A stretch of 64,000 bases of DNA from Taxillus chinensis (GCA_023512835.1 CM042086.1:16194309-16258308); one strand, 5' to 3'; counted from the first letter of the stretch, positions 17,101-28,395 are shown. Numbers and translations: made by a program. Notes: generated from the sequence alone by a model not told the origin.

Positions 17101-17859
17101 TTCTAAATGCAGTAGTTTATATATAAACCTAAATAATATCATAATTAGAATAAAGCTTATCAATTTTAATGATCATCAATTTTACATTTTTAGTCTATAT
17201 TATTGATTATAATTATTCTTAGAGGGATTACCAATATATTTGATACAGTATTCTTTTTTAGGCAATGCCTTTCTATTATTAAAATTTTCAGTTTTTGTTT
17301 AGCATCCTTCCCTAAATAGTACATAGGTCTTACTAAAAACTGTATCTTTGCCATATTCTCACTAGTAAATAAAAGCCATTTGTGCGCTAATTTACTCTAT
17401 TGTGCAATCTGTGCTAACTGATGTTTAAATTGTTTGACTTGAAACTACAGATCTGTTTACGAGAGGAATAGATATTCAAGCAGTCAATGTAGTTATTAAC
17501 TTTGATTTTCCTAAGAACTCGGAGACATATTTGCATAGGGTATGTTGACAAATCTTGTCCCCCCACATATATTTGTGATTATAATCTGCCCTTATACATA
17601 TTCTTTACATGTGCAGGTTGGCCGATCGGGAAGATTTGGACACCTTGGATTAGCTGTGAATTTGATTACCTACGAAGACCGCTTCAACTTGTATTTCTCT
17701 TCTTTCTTTCTTTCTTTATGTTCAAACATCCCTTCCTTTAATTCGGCTTTTTAGGATGTGGTTACCTCCTTTTTTAACAGGTACAGGATTGAACAAGAGC
17801 TTGGGACTGAAATAAAGCAGATTCCTCCGCACATTGATCAGGCTATCTACTGCCAATGA
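8160..17859 (+). CDS. RH6/RH8/RH12: DEAD-box ATP-dependent RNA helicase, DDX6/Dhh1 type
   Basis: Nine exons join in phase: 8160-8410, 12463-12523, 14166-14400, 15445-15683, 16195-16446, 16517-16697, 17451-17539, 17617-17690 and 17781-17859 (1461 nt, 486 residues). The N-terminus is Gln/Asn-rich and low complexity (about residues 20-65), then [18 protein letters not shown] leads into the helicase core. Visible motifs: Q motif with Q139, Walker A AKNGTGKT (156-163), [16 protein letters not shown] (261-264, split by intron 4), SAT (292-294), [15 protein letters not shown] and [10 protein letters not shown] (435-444). The C-terminus HIDQAIYCQ is typical of the plant Dhh1 group. Family role: translational repression and decapping-linked mRNA decay in P-bodies. 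All motifs are intact. The three Arabidopsis paralogs are too alike to choose one by eye. Confidence 0.95.
9280..9790 (+). mobile_element. Non-LTR retroelement-like coding remnant in helicase intron 1
   Basis: Between about 9280 and 9660 the GC content rises and frames read like decayed coding sequence, with blocks such as [19 protein letters not shown] and, near the end, [13 protein letters not shown]. The latter resembles the 'REL..L.CSINYD' end of plant LINE ORF1 proteins. Stops and frameshifts break it, and T-rich sequence follows (9740-9800). Assignment to LINE is by resemblance only. Confidence 0.35.
9935..10305 (-). mobile_element. Duplicated Ty3/gypsy polyprotein fragment in helicase intron 1
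   Basis: On the minus strand copy one reads [20 protein letters not shown], matching the 'LP.GP.TR.RAK..KEA' segment that follows integrase in plant Ty3/gypsy polyproteins, preceded by EGENDAT. The same segment is present twice in tandem (about 9940-10095 and 10147-10305, period about 207 bp), for example 'tcttttcaaaagcttccc' at 9951 and 10163. Both copies are decayed. Confidence 0.55.
10961..11291. mobile_element. hAT-type MITE with GC-rich subterminal repeats
   Basis: The 331-bp element has perfect 12-bp terminal inverted repeats, TAGGGATGGCAA at 10961 and TTGCCATCCCTA ending at 11291. It is flanked by an exact 8-bp direct duplication TTTTTTAC (10953-10960 and 11292-11299), the size made by hAT transposases. 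The interior is filled with GGGTACCCGCCCCGCCCC and CGGGTTCGGGGCGGG repeats in both orientations, far richer in GC than its surroundings. No transposase is encoded. Confidence 0.88.
11430..12440. other. Rest of helicase intron 1, no gene seen
   Basis: A C/T-rich stretch with repeated CGTTGTGCGTCG-like words (about 11500-11680) is followed by AT-rich DNA. Several short overlapping frames exist in this low-complexity DNA but none resembles a known protein. Confidence 0.4.
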
Positions 17860-18300
17860 TTTGTGAGTTCATGCTTCATGTTCAGGAATGGAGATTTAAA
17901 ATGAAATGATAGGTAGTAGCAAGGTTCTATGCACCGGTATATTGTTTCCAGGCTGTAATGAGTGTTTTACTAGATGAACATCTTAGCTGAGTTCTCAGCC
18001 CTATATTAAGCTACTGGATTATATTTCTCTGGTGTTATTCCATTTTCTTGTGGATTTTATGGTCTCACCTTTTCCATAAATTTGAGGCAGCTGACATTAT
18101 CAATGGGATGATCATGCCAAATGTCCCCTGACCTTGAGGTATTGCCACTTTGAATTCCTGTACTCTGAAAATGAACAACAAACCTTCAAGGTTTGTACTT
18201 GAGTATGTTTATATAAAACTACCCATCCTGTGATGCATTGAATGCTCAAGTAACCTATAAGAATTGTGTCACATAAAAGTTCATTCAGAAAGTAAACAAT
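17860..18300 (+). other. 3' flank of the helicase gene
   Basis: Noncoding sequence follows the TGA at 17857-17859 and probably includes the 3' untranslated region. No further exon or RNA gene was recognised. Confidence 0.35.
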
Positions 18301-18302
18301 CT

Positions 18303-18693
18303 TAGGGATGAAAATTTTAGGAAACTGAACAGAATTTAATTCAGTTTGGTTTTTCAGTTTTTGGATTGAAAAAAAAAAGTAAATTGAAAACCAATACCAT
18401 TTTTATTTTTATTTTTTCAGTTTTACTTGAATTAACAATAACAATTTTTTTTTTGCCCATGTACATTATGTCTTTAGACCAAAACAGTAGAATCACATGC
18501 ACTATATCTTATTAAAGTAAATCAATAATTAGAATATTTGGTTTTTCAAGTAGCTGATTTTATTTTATTATTTTACCCTAACTGAGACAGAAATACTGAT
18601 TTACCATAAGTTCTACCCAAAATTCGAAGTATCAATACCCGTAAAAAAATACAGTTTTTGGTTTATTTGTTTTTGGTATTTTTCTCACCCCTA
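18303..18693. mobile_element. Probable hAT-like MITE
   Basis: The left end TAGGGATGAAAAT (18303) and the right end ATTTTTCTCACCCCTA (to 18693) are imperfect inverted repeats. The interior is built from CAGTTTTTGGTTT-type words and their complements, as in 'TAGGG..GA' plant MITEs. No convincing 8-bp target duplication was found, so the boundaries are approximate. Confidence 0.45.
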
Positions 18694-18699
18694 CGTATC

Positions 18700-21600
18700 A
18701 TTATGGAATAAATTTTGAAAATAATCTTTCTTTATAGTTGTCTTTTATGAGTTTGTGATTTTCGTTCATGTCCACAAATAGGCTTATATAAATTAACAGT
18801 GTGCTTTGAAATAGATCTGCGAATGCTTTCTATGTAGGCAGTTTTTGTGGCAAAAATCGGTTATGATTCTCTTTATGCTCTTAATGGGAGTTAATTTTCT
18901 CTTGGAGGATCTGGAAATTTCCACCCCTTCTCTTTATGGCATGATTACAAAGAAAGATGTATATGTTTTTCAGCTGTCATGTTTATGTTATTTTTAATAT
19001 TGGTGGTGTAAAACTAGCTTGCTCCTGAGTGGCATTGCTCTGGGGGGTATCTCCTATGGATGCTGCATTTAATTTAAAAATAGGTATTAATGTTCCTTCC
19101 ACTTTGACTACTCCTTAGGGTTGTAAACGAAGGTGCATTTGTTGAAGGACTTATCTATACTCCATTCATTGCATTATCAGAGTAACTCCCACCTCTTGGA
19201 AGAAAACCTTTGACTGCAGCAGGATGTCTTGGAAAGTTGGAGTGCTTCAGAATTTTTGAATGTTTTTCGCCCCTAAAACGATAGTAACTAGAAATTATCA
19301 GGACTTACATAATGGTTTAATGCATTGCCCCTGTTTTAGAGGCTGGCATCAGGTATGGTTTATGAATGTGATTTCATTTAACATGATGGGTTAGAGTGTG
19401 GTTTCTGTTGAATTTTATGTTCTCAAGTATGGAGTACCGTTGTAGGTGTTACTTAATAATGATTAGAACACGAAGATGTTAACATTTCTTTTTGATTGCC
19501 GTTGGTTTTGATCAGCAGTCGGGTGCAGCTTTGGTTGTTTGGTTGGCTTGTTGGTGCTACATATATTGTTAATAGTATGTGGGGGAAAAGTTAAACCCTT
19601 CTGTTTTAAGTTTTAGCTGACAAGCTTTTTAAGCACCAGTCTTTACCATTTAAACTTCGGATAATTTTATGGTTGTGAAACAAAAAATAAAAATGTATAA
19701 ATAAAATAAAATATTTAGATTCAAAATTTTGATATATAAAATGCCATATATATATAAAAAAATATTTTCTCTATATGGGATAGGAGCATAAAACTTATCA
19801 ATGGGGCATGAAAGGCATATCCAACAATTTTGCATGCAACATGTGATGCAACTAATCGTATTTTAAGTGTATGATCAAAATTTTAACAAACATCATCGTA
19901 CTTGTGGAGAAACTCCTGTCTCAATGGAGGACTACCTACTCACCATGATTTGCATGGAGGACTGCTCATTCACCATGACTTGCTTGGTGTCTAACGTGAA
20001 TCACGAATCATTGCTCTACACTTTTTCAATAATACCGTTTCTCCCTCTTTCAAAGATAGTCATCCCTGTGTACCACCTCTTTTTTGGCTTTGGTGCTGTC
20101 ATGTTTTATGTTGACGCATTTATTAGGTCCCAGCTTTAAATGGTTTTACTTGTGGCCCCTAGGTCGTTATTTCTATGAAACCTGCCTTTATTTCAAACAA
20201 GCCATGAACCACTCAAGTGCTATCAATTGGCGAACAACAATGGAAACTGAGTGCACACTCTTGGCATTGAGAATTGCACTGGTACATTGCTTTCACATCC
20301 CAACCATACAGCTTTGAGGTCGTTGCAACCTACAAAGGTATGCAACAAGTTGGCTCTAATGCAATTTATCACTGGGTTAACAAAATTACATTATGCGCTG
20401 TATGAACTCAAAAAACCATCAAGGTGAGCCGATCTTATCTATGGGATACAAGCATAAAACTCATTTGTATTGCACCAAATGTATATTCACGAAACGTATT
20501 TGCAACATTCAATGCATTATAAATACTTGGAGTGATGCCGTGTGGTTAAAACTTTTTGACGAGCATTAAGATTCCGTAGGCAATAAATAGATTAATAATT
20601 TTATAGCTTGAATCAAATGTTAGTGTAAAACTGTTAATGATATATTAATCCTAATGAGTTTTGCATCCTCTATATTACTTCGGAATTCTCTAGGTAAAAA
20701 GCTTTAGAGAAGAACTTAATTCTAATGAAGACTACATTATTTTTTGCTTTTTCTAATTAGATAAGATATCACTTGTATTTATTTTTATTTGGATTATGTA
20801 ATGACTAAGTTTAAAACTGGCATAACCTACAAGATTTGTTGTGCAAGAAACCTATATTTTGGGAGAGAAATTAAGGGGTCATCATTGTAATTTTATGGTT
20901 TAACAATATAATGCAAAGTTCAAACAAAGAGCAAATTTATTATATCGTTTTGAAGTAAAATGTAAATAAAAAATTTTCCCAAAACAATTTTTTTGGGTTT
21001 TCTTGGTTCTATCATTAACGTCTGTCGTTTTAAAGTAGTCCAAATTTGGGAGTGGTTTAACATTGCAAAAAGGCAAAGCCTTTCCTAACTACACTAATCA
21101 TGTGTTAGATTGATTTGATATGAAACTCAAATGTCCAACGTAACATGTACTAAATAACCATATTTTTGTTGGACATTTTTAATATCACTACAAACATTAC
21201 GTCATCCAAGCTCAAAAGATTTCTTTTTTATTTTTACCCTTTCAATGCCATCATAGATTTATTATTTATTTTGTAATTGATAGTCTTCAATTGTTAATAA
21301 TGTCTTTTTGATGATATGACGGATGATATGATCATTTAATTGTAATTGAGATTAATTTAGAATTTTGAGACTAAAAAATTATTTATTGATTTAATAGAAT
21401 TAAGATTAATAAAATAAGAAATAAAATATTAATTTTTGAAAAATTGGGGGAGGGGCAATGAATTTGATAAGAGAGGGAATGTTTTTTTTTTTTTTTGGAT
21501 CAACACTTTTATACATATAATTAGGGATACAACTACCATAAAAGAAAAGAAGAAGAAGAAGGAGAAGGGCAAAAGCTTGGGGTTTTTACTGTTCTTGCAT

Positions 21601-23400
21601 TAATGGTTCAATCTTTCACCATCTCTTCTTTTTCTTCAACATTCTTAGGATCAATAGGGATTGAGATTTGATCGTTGAACCATAGATTCATTATTTGTAA
21701 TGAAAACCCTAGATTCATTATTTAGAATATAAATTAGGGCTTTTGATTGCTATTAATTGATATTGAACTAAAGATGAATATTATTGTTATTTTAGCCTTT
21801 TATGTATTGTTTTCGATCCTAAAAGCTTAAATTCATTTAAATATATTTTAAATGTATATATTTAACTTAATTGTATATTTAAAGTTCAAAGTAATATTAA
21901 TATTTTAAAAAAAATTACTAGAGATGGCTATATTATAATTTAGTATAGTTATTAAAATTATATATATAATTTTATAAAATCATTAACTATATAAAATACT
22001 ACTATAGTTAATATGTTAATGCTTGTCGAGCAACTTAAAAAGTATATAAAAAAAATACTAAATCAATAATTTAATTTTTAAACGTTATATGAACTAATTT
22101 ATAATTATTTACTATATAAATAATATAATTAATATATACAATAGTGCTAATAAATTGTTTATTTTAACCAGGTTCATAAATATTAATGAGCATACTTCTA
22201 ACAATAGTGCTAATAAATAGTTTATTTTTATGTTCATAAGCATATAACATAAAAATAATGTTCAAGCACACGAACGAACTTCTAACAATTGATTTGAAAA
22301 TAATACCTTGTTATCATCTTGGTATTCAATTCATCAATATTATCCACATAAATTGTCACATATTATTATAAAATGCTCATTGAAATTCATATTTTAACTT
22401 AAATTTTTAATAAATTATAAATTTCTATTTCATTGATTCTTTAATATAAAAATTAGAATCTTCTGTCTGTCGTATATGGTATAATTCATTAAAACTGTAT
22501 TATTTTAATAATTTTGATATCAAAATTACATTATTTTAACATGTAAGTTTTAAAAATATATTAAAACTATATCTTTTTAATGTAACCTACCCTATAGAGA
22601 ATAATTATATTAATTTATAGTATAGTGTATAATGCTGGATTAAAAAAATAATTATAAAACATAATCTTATTGCCCAAATGCTAATATGCATGCATGCGAG
22701 GCATCCAACCATATGCGTATCTCATATTGGGTTAATACGGAGACCCCTGACTGATAAGAAAACTCTTTACTTTGCTTACCTTGATGCTGACATGCGGTGT
22801 TATACGTATTTGATCCTAGCGCGGCAGCACAGCAGAGTCCAGATAGTCCACTCTAGGCGGCGAGAGACCATTTGTTAGAGTACAAAATATCAGACATTAA
22901 TTAATACAAAAAACAAAAAAAACACAGACACAGACACACACACACACACACAAATCCAATCTTGATATAGCAAATCAAAACGAGTCAAACGGAAAGTAAT
23001 ATTGTATTCAAATCGGCAAATTCAATACCAGTTTAAATGGCTGTGCACATGATCCATCCGTACTAGTAAATTAATTGAAGTAAAGCAATGGCTTCATGAA
23101 TGCACCCCTCCATCCTCGTCTCTCTGTCTCTCTCTCTCTCTCCGCTGTCATGTCCTGTGTAATCCGCCATTAATGCAAGGCGTGTCCTTGGCTTTTTTTC
23201 TTTTTCTCTCTCCCATTCTAAAGAAAGGAACATTTATTTCGCCCCCCCTCCACATTTCTTCTCCTTCGGTACGAAACCATGATGTTTTTTCTTCCCCCCT
23301 CCTCGTGAGGCTTTAATGCCTTTATTTTCTTTTTTCAATGATTCAATTCCAATTCCTCGGTTCCCGCAACTCCAATGCTTTAATGCTTGCCGGGCTTCAA
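18700..23400. other. Long intergenic region, no gene seen
   Basis: About 4.7 kb of mostly AT-rich DNA lies between the helicase flank and the MYB promoter. Short frames at 19867-20317 and 22678-22878 have no recognisable motif. It holds a dispersed repeat (about 21920-22290) related to one in a TAD1 intron, and a CA repeat at about 22924-22951. Confidence 0.5.
21920..22290. repeat. Dispersed AT-rich repeat, copy 1
   Basis: The block contains ATAATTTAGTATAGTTATTA (about 21935) and further on words such as 'ttcataaatatt' and 'atgttcataa'. Closely similar words occur in similar order at about 31030-31270 in a TAD1 intron. No reading frame, terminal repeat or target duplication was fixed. Confidence 0.4.
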
Positions 23401-23420
23401 ACTCGCTGACCTTCACTTCT

Positions 23421-23421
<1 letters not shown>

Positions 23422-23457
<36 letters not shown>
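23422..23457. repeat. (CT)n microsatellite upstream of the MYB gene
   Basis: An uninterrupted CT dinucleotide run lies about 270 bp before the MYB start codon. Further short CT tracts flank it at 23121-23142 and 23620-23634. Pyrimidine tracts of this kind are common in plant promoters and leaders. Confidence 0.9.
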
Positions 23458-23461
<4 letters not shown>

Positions 23462-23559
23462 AATCAATCCATCAGTCAATCGCTCTCCTTCTCCGTGTCA
23501 TTATTTACTACTACATGACACAAGGACTGGGGTGGTGGTGATCAACATTTTCTAGTCTC

Positions 23560-23599
23560 GTCGCGTGGTGTCGTGTCGTGTGTCGTGTCGTGTCACACG
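23560..23599. repeat. GTGTC/GTC pentamer array in the MYB promoter
   Basis: GTGTC-type units are repeated about six times just upstream of the TATA-like box, interrupted once. It ends in GTGTCACAC, a short palindrome. Confidence 0.7.
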
Positions 23600-23642
23600 C
23601 CTACCGACCCCCTCGGTTTCTCTCTCTCTCTCCCCTGTTTTG

Positions 23643-23652
23643 GTATATTTAA
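23643..23652 (+). promoter_or_regulatory. Probable TATA box of the MYB gene
   Basis: GTATATTTAA lies about 80 bp upstream of the ATG at 23731, at a distance that would give a leader of roughly 50 nt. It stands out in a C/T- and G-rich background. Confidence 0.5.
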
Positions 23653-23730
23653 GCATCGATGTGAGCTGATCGAATAAACCAACAGCGTAGCGCGTGGGAT
23701 CGCGTATGTGTGAATTCCCAAGCAGTGAGG

Positions 23731-25412
23731 ATGGGAAGAGCACCGTGCTGCGACAAGGATTTGGGGCTGAAGAAGGGGCCTTGGACTCCAGAGGAAGACC
23801 AAATCCTTGTTTCCTACATCTCCAACCACGGTCATGGCAGCTGGCGCACTCTCCCAAAACTCGCTGGTGCACTCTCTCTCTCTCTCCCTCACTCTCAAAT
23901 CTGAATCATTCCTTACGAGTTACGATACCATCCTTGTTTGATTTTCAGGGGTACTCAGCTACTCTCTTTCTCTGGTCTTCTGACTCTAATCCACCAGAGT
24001 TGGGACAGCAAGGGGTTCTGGTCTTCTGACTCGAATCCACACCCACACCTGAGTAGGGTCTTGCTGTCTCGTCTCCTTAGAAAATCTGTTGCAATTTTTT
24101 TTTTCCCTTACTGACTATGGCAAGTGCCACTAAAGAACTGAGAATGTGACAGGAAACCAAATGTGGCGAAGGTCATGAAAAAGATTTTGGAGGAGGTGTA
24201 GTAAACGATTTACATGAAAGTACGTACTAGTATTCAGTAATGTTTTCTTACTCGGCATTTGACAGGTCTGCTTCGATGTGGGAAGAGTTGTAGGCTTCGC
24301 TGGACTAATTATCTTAGGCCAGACATCAAACGAGGCCCCTTTACTGCTGAGGAAGAACAACTCGTGGTTCAGCTACATGGCATTCTAGGCAACAGGTAGC
24401 CGAACCCAAAAAATAAAAAATAAAAAATAAAAAATCTAACTTGGTTTGAAAATTTGTTAGCTATTATTGTAGGTTTAGTTTTTGGAGACCAGCGTATTTG
24501 TTTGTTTAAAAAAACAAACCAGTCAGGTTCTTTCGAGATCACCTATTATGTGTATATTATGTGTAGTGTGTAGAAGAATCACTGAGACAACAGAGCCTGA
24601 AATGAAAACTCCACTTACAAACTTGTTTGGATTTGAAAAAACAGCCTCTAATAATTTTTTCTCTTCTTTCTTTCGGTCAATCTAAACACTCCATCATCAA
24701 TTTTTAAGTTGGGAGGGAAAATGTTGTTAAATCCGCACTGTATATATGCATTTGCAGGTGGGCTGCTATTGCTTCCCAGCTGCCAGGGAGGACAGACAAC
24801 GAGATCAAAAATTTGTGGAATACCCACCTAAAGAAGCGCCTTCGCAGCATGGGCCTCGATCCGCAGACACACGAACCTGTCATTGCCGCGTGGGGGGCGT
24901 GTGGAAAGGAACCCAGGTCCACGTCGGCTCGACATATGGCCCAGTGGGAGAGTGCTAGGCTGGAAGCTGAGGCTAGGCTCTCCAAAGGGTTGTCACTAGC
25001 CAATGAGAATCCTCTGGTTCAATCCAAGAATCACTCTGATGACCATTTCCTACGCATCTGGAACTCTGAGGTAGGAGCATCGTTTCGAAAGATTGTAAAG
25101 GGTGGCGAAACACCGTGCCAGAGCCCTGTCTCTCAGGCATGTTCTTCAACAAGATGTGGGTCTGTTTCAGGTGTGACTACGGAGGTTGGACACAGGGGAA
25201 GGAATCCCAGTGCTCTCCAGGGCAATCTAAGTGAATATGAACAACTGAACAGCTCTTACGGAGAAGTAGTGGCCGAGATGGACTCATCGAGCTGTAGTGC
25301 CATGGAAGACTCATCCGCCCTGCAGTTGCTCCTGGAATTTCCTGTCAGTAATGATATGAGTTTCTTGGAACATATGGATCACCAGTTTCCCCACCATAAG
25401 GATTCACATTAA
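23731..25412 (+). CDS. MYB17: R2R3-MYB transcription factor, MYB17/MIXTA-like subgroup
   Basis: Three exons (23731-23866, 24266-24395, 24758-25412) give 306 residues, with the two introns in the positions conserved in R2R3-MYB genes. R2 has W18, W38 and W58; R3 has F71, W90 and W109. MGRAPCCDK at the start and [18 protein letters not shown] in R3 are typical. After the DNA-binding domain, [14 protein letters not shown] (150-163) is the subgroup 9 signature. [14 protein letters not shown] and [12 protein letters not shown] match my memory of Arabidopsis MYB17/LMI2 better than MYB16/106. The C-terminus is Ser-rich and acidic, plausible for activation. The bHLH-binding motif of R3 is not evident. 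Family role: nuclear regulator of meristem identity (MYB17) or epidermal cell shape and cuticle (MIXTA types); which applies here is inference. Confidence 0.9.
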
Positions 25413-26008
25413 GCTCATTTATAAGCCGGAAAAGCATTTTGCAACCTTTCCTTTGTGGTTCACTATTGACTGAATAGAGAAAAAATGGAGACTTGAGGTT
25501 TGGTAAGCACAGCCGGTCCTGTTCATTGATAGCTCTCATTTTGAAATGTAAGTTATGTAGTATATATCCAACCGAGATGTATATTGTTCCTTTGAAATGG
25601 TGACCTGTAATGCATCTTTTGGGTGTACCACGATCATATGACTACTAATGGATGCCGATACGGCAAAATTTGTTGCTTTTGCTCGTAGCCTTGGGTCATA
25701 CATACCAGTTATCTCACTACATTTGACAAATTAGACTCAAGAGTTCCCCTAACTTTTATAGGAATGCAGTACCGCAATGAGCAGCCCACATATTAAATCC
25801 TCAAACATATGAATTTGCTCATGTATCATACGAATTAGACAAATAATGATTACAAATTTGTTATTTTTTTTAAAAAGACAAATGTACGTGCGACAATATG
25901 AACCATTGTCGGTTTCCACATGGAACAAAGGAAGAGCCATCTCGAGTACGCAGGTGAATGCTTTTAACTTTTCTTTATTGTTTCCATGTGTAGTCCAAAA
26001 CTGTTCTG
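25413..26008. other. Downstream region of the MYB gene
   Basis: Probable 3' untranslated region and spacer of about 600 bp up to the end of the antisense remorin pseudogene. No other coding sequence was recognised. Confidence 0.4.
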
Positions 26009-26838
26009 TTAACATCCAAAGTAGCCGAGGACCTTGTTGTGAACCCAGTTGCTCCGGATTTTGCAGCTATCTCCTTGGTCTTGAAAAACGCTTTTCTGCT
26101 TCAACCATTGCCTTCTTTTCTTCCCCGCTTGCTTGTTAATTAAAGCAGTTTTGTTGTTTTGTTTTTCAACTGCTCTGCATATTCTGCTTTCTTCTTCTCT
26201 AATTCTTCCTGCTCCATTGATGAAGTTGCGAAGAGCTACCATATTCATAGAAGTGTATATATCATATAGGAAATATGTATATCAGTTTGTTTTATCACGA
26301 TCGGGTGCATACCATTTACACAGAATAGTAAGATCACGCCATGAACAAAAGTTGGAAGCAAATCAAGGAACAATGAGGTCATATTTCTCGGTTCCAATTG
26401 TGTTTTGATTTGTCATGATGTTAGAATATTTCTTACAGGAAGCAGAAGAAGAATGAAGGGCTGGTTGCCTCAATTTTCCGCAGGTTTGGCTTCCACTGTT
26501 GATTTCTTGCTGTTTTCCCACGAAGCAACAGCAGTGAGGCTTTTATGGGCCCTGCTCAAGAAAATGAGATGGGTGTATAAATCTTCAAGGGCAAAGACGA
26601 TCGATGCAAGAAAAATTACACATGATGTAATTGTCAATGTAAAACAGATAATTAATTAGTGCTCTAACATAATCAATAAGAAACTTGACAAGAGCATAAT
26701 GGCAGAAAATTTATGAATTTTAGCAATCAGGTAACAAATCAAAGGTTAACCTGTTCTCTACCCTTGATTTTTCGCTTTCTTCCCAAGCCTTAATAAATGC
26801 CAGTGTCATCTGCTTTTCAACTTCAGCCAGAGCAACAT
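26009..26838 (-). pseudogene. Truncated remorin pseudogene
   Basis: Three minus-strand exon remnants keep splice-like borders. 26838-26751 reads VALAEVEKQMTLAFIKAWEE, 26551-26469 reads AHKSLTAVASWENSKKST, and 26208-26009 reads EELEKKKAEYAEQ, later TALINKQAGKK, and ends VLGYFGC. These are the C-terminal coiled-coil and membrane-anchor parts of remorins (plasma-membrane nanodomain proteins). One extra base in the second remnant (near 26480) shifts the frame after VEAK, its donor reads GC, and the last remnant is shifted at least twice. The N-terminal exon is missing: just upstream, on the opposite strand, lies the HDA15-like copy. Because introns are kept, this is a decayed gene copy and not a retrocopy. 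Confidence 0.8.
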
Positions 26839-26863
26839 CTGAAAAGGGAAATAAAATATAATA

Positions 26864-27545
26864 ATGTTACTGCCTTTTGAAATGAAGTCACATCCACACC
26901 CAAAACGGTGTGGATGCCATCCAATCTCCCCAAGAGAAATCAAAAAAGAAAAACTTCTGATGGTCCATTTTTTGGAGCGTGTAGAAGCTGTTGAACTCAC
27001 AAGCACCCTTGTATCTGTGCCTATTTTACTCCTGACCCACATGCTAATGAGCATTCAGCACTTGCTGCAAGGCTTGCAACTGGATTGTGTGCTGATCTTG
27101 ATACTACATTTTTTTTCTGGATGGTTTTGCTCTGGTTCGGCCTCCTGGTCATCATGCTGGATTAAAACAAGCTTGGGGGTTTTGCCTTAACAATGCAGCA
27201 GTTGCATCTTTAGCTGCTCAGGTTGCTGGGGCTAAGAAAATTTTAATTGTGGATGGGCGCTGGAGGGAACTTTGTGAATGTCCCATGGAGTTGCAGTGGT
27301 GTTGAAGATAATGACTATATATTTTTATTTTCAGCATACTGTGCTTCCTATACATAGCTTCTGAGTTTGCTACTAATGTTACCATCATATCAACTGGGTC
27401 TGGATTTGATTCTGCAAGAGGCGATTCCCTTGGCTGTTGGCTGCTGCTGTGATGTTACTCCCGCTGCTTATGCACTCATGGCACATATGTTAACCAATGT
27501 ATCTGATGAAAAAGTGCTTGTTATCTTGAGGACAAGGAGAATTCG
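26864..27545 (+). pseudogene. Degraded HDA15-like histone deacetylase copy
   Basis: Pieces in several frames follow the order of a class II (HDA15-type) deacetylase: HPISPREIKKEKLLMVH, VEAVELTS, then [20 protein letters not shown] (about 27048-27105), [13 protein letters not shown] sequence, [20 protein letters not shown] (about 27190-27252), [48 protein letters not shown] and KVLVIL. The catalytic block expected after ILIVD (WDVHHGNG and about 50 more residues) is deleted, and stops and frameshifts are frequent. Family exons join with no introns between them, as in a processed copy. The 3' part runs without a break into retrotransposon-like sequence. It cannot encode an active enzyme. Confidence 0.82.
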
Positions 27546-27810
27546 AGGTGTGGGGAATTATGAGGATGGATTAAGGGAATCATGGAGATAGCGGTTAGTT
27601 TTCATTATAGTTGGTAATTTACATTGTAATGGGTAGTTTTTACTCTAAGGTGGTTTTGGTTTCTTAGCATATAAAAGCCTCTTTGAATTTTACTAAAGAG
27701 GTGTGAAGAAAATTATTAGCCAAATACTTCTCTCTTCTACTTCTCTTTCCCCATGATTCATATCTTTCTATTAAATTAATCCCCCTCAATTTATAGAGTA
27801 ACAAAAACCC
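27520..27810 (+). mobile_element. Retrotransposon-like 3' tail/LTR fragment
   Basis: Directly after KVLVIL the plus strand reads LEDKENSRGVGN, resembling the 'LEDK...GEG' tail of plant Ty3/gypsy polyproteins. Noncoding sequence follows with a TATA-like motif (GCATATAAAAG, about 27668) and a body resembling an LTR. No second LTR, primer-binding site or target duplication was found, so the identity is tentative. Confidence 0.35.
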
Positions 27811-28395
27811 GGAGAGACTGAACAAGATAAAATACTTCAATTTATATATCTTCTCATGTCTTTTTCTCAAACATTTCAATTTGATCGCCAAATTATTTTA
27901 AAAAGACTGAATCGGATTGATGATTAATGGACTTGATCGACATAACAATGTGAGATACTATAATCGTCGTGGTTAACCTAACTCCTTGGTTAGTAAATAA
28001 CTTTAGTGATATGATAACATACTAATTTGATGATATGACCTAACTCCTTGGTAAAAATAATAAAATTATAAAATTAATTTTAGGATAATAAGGGGGCAGC
28101 TTTAATATTATTTTATATTTTTGTAAATTTTTGTTACATATAAAAAGTTATTTTTTAAGTTAACTATTTTATATTTATTTATATTAAAGTAATTTCTGTT
28201 TTTCACATGCCAAATTCTTCAGGGTGACGTGAAAAGCTTTTTGAAACATAAATTTAAAATTTTTGAATTTGTAATTGTATTTTTCATACAGGCCCGGCTA
28301 GCTTTTGATTATCTGTTCCAAAACCCGGGAGCGACAAAACCCTAAACCCGGAAAGAAGCTCTCACGTCAATCTGTCTCACTCGCATTTCTAGGCC
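27810..28395. other. Spacer and 5' region of TAD1
   Basis: AT-rich sequence up to about 28285, then a GC-richer leader beginning near 28290 (AAACCCGGGAGCGACAAAAC) that runs into the TAD1 start. No separate gene was seen. Confidence 0.4.

Noticed and set aside
22678..22878. 66-codon frame in the long intergenic region
   Set aside because: Short, no homology I recognise, no splice partners, and codon content is unremarkable.
23593..23898. Antisense frames of about 100 codons over the MYB promoter and exon 1
   Set aside because: They arise from GA/CT repeats and the antisense of MYB exon 1, and show no domain.
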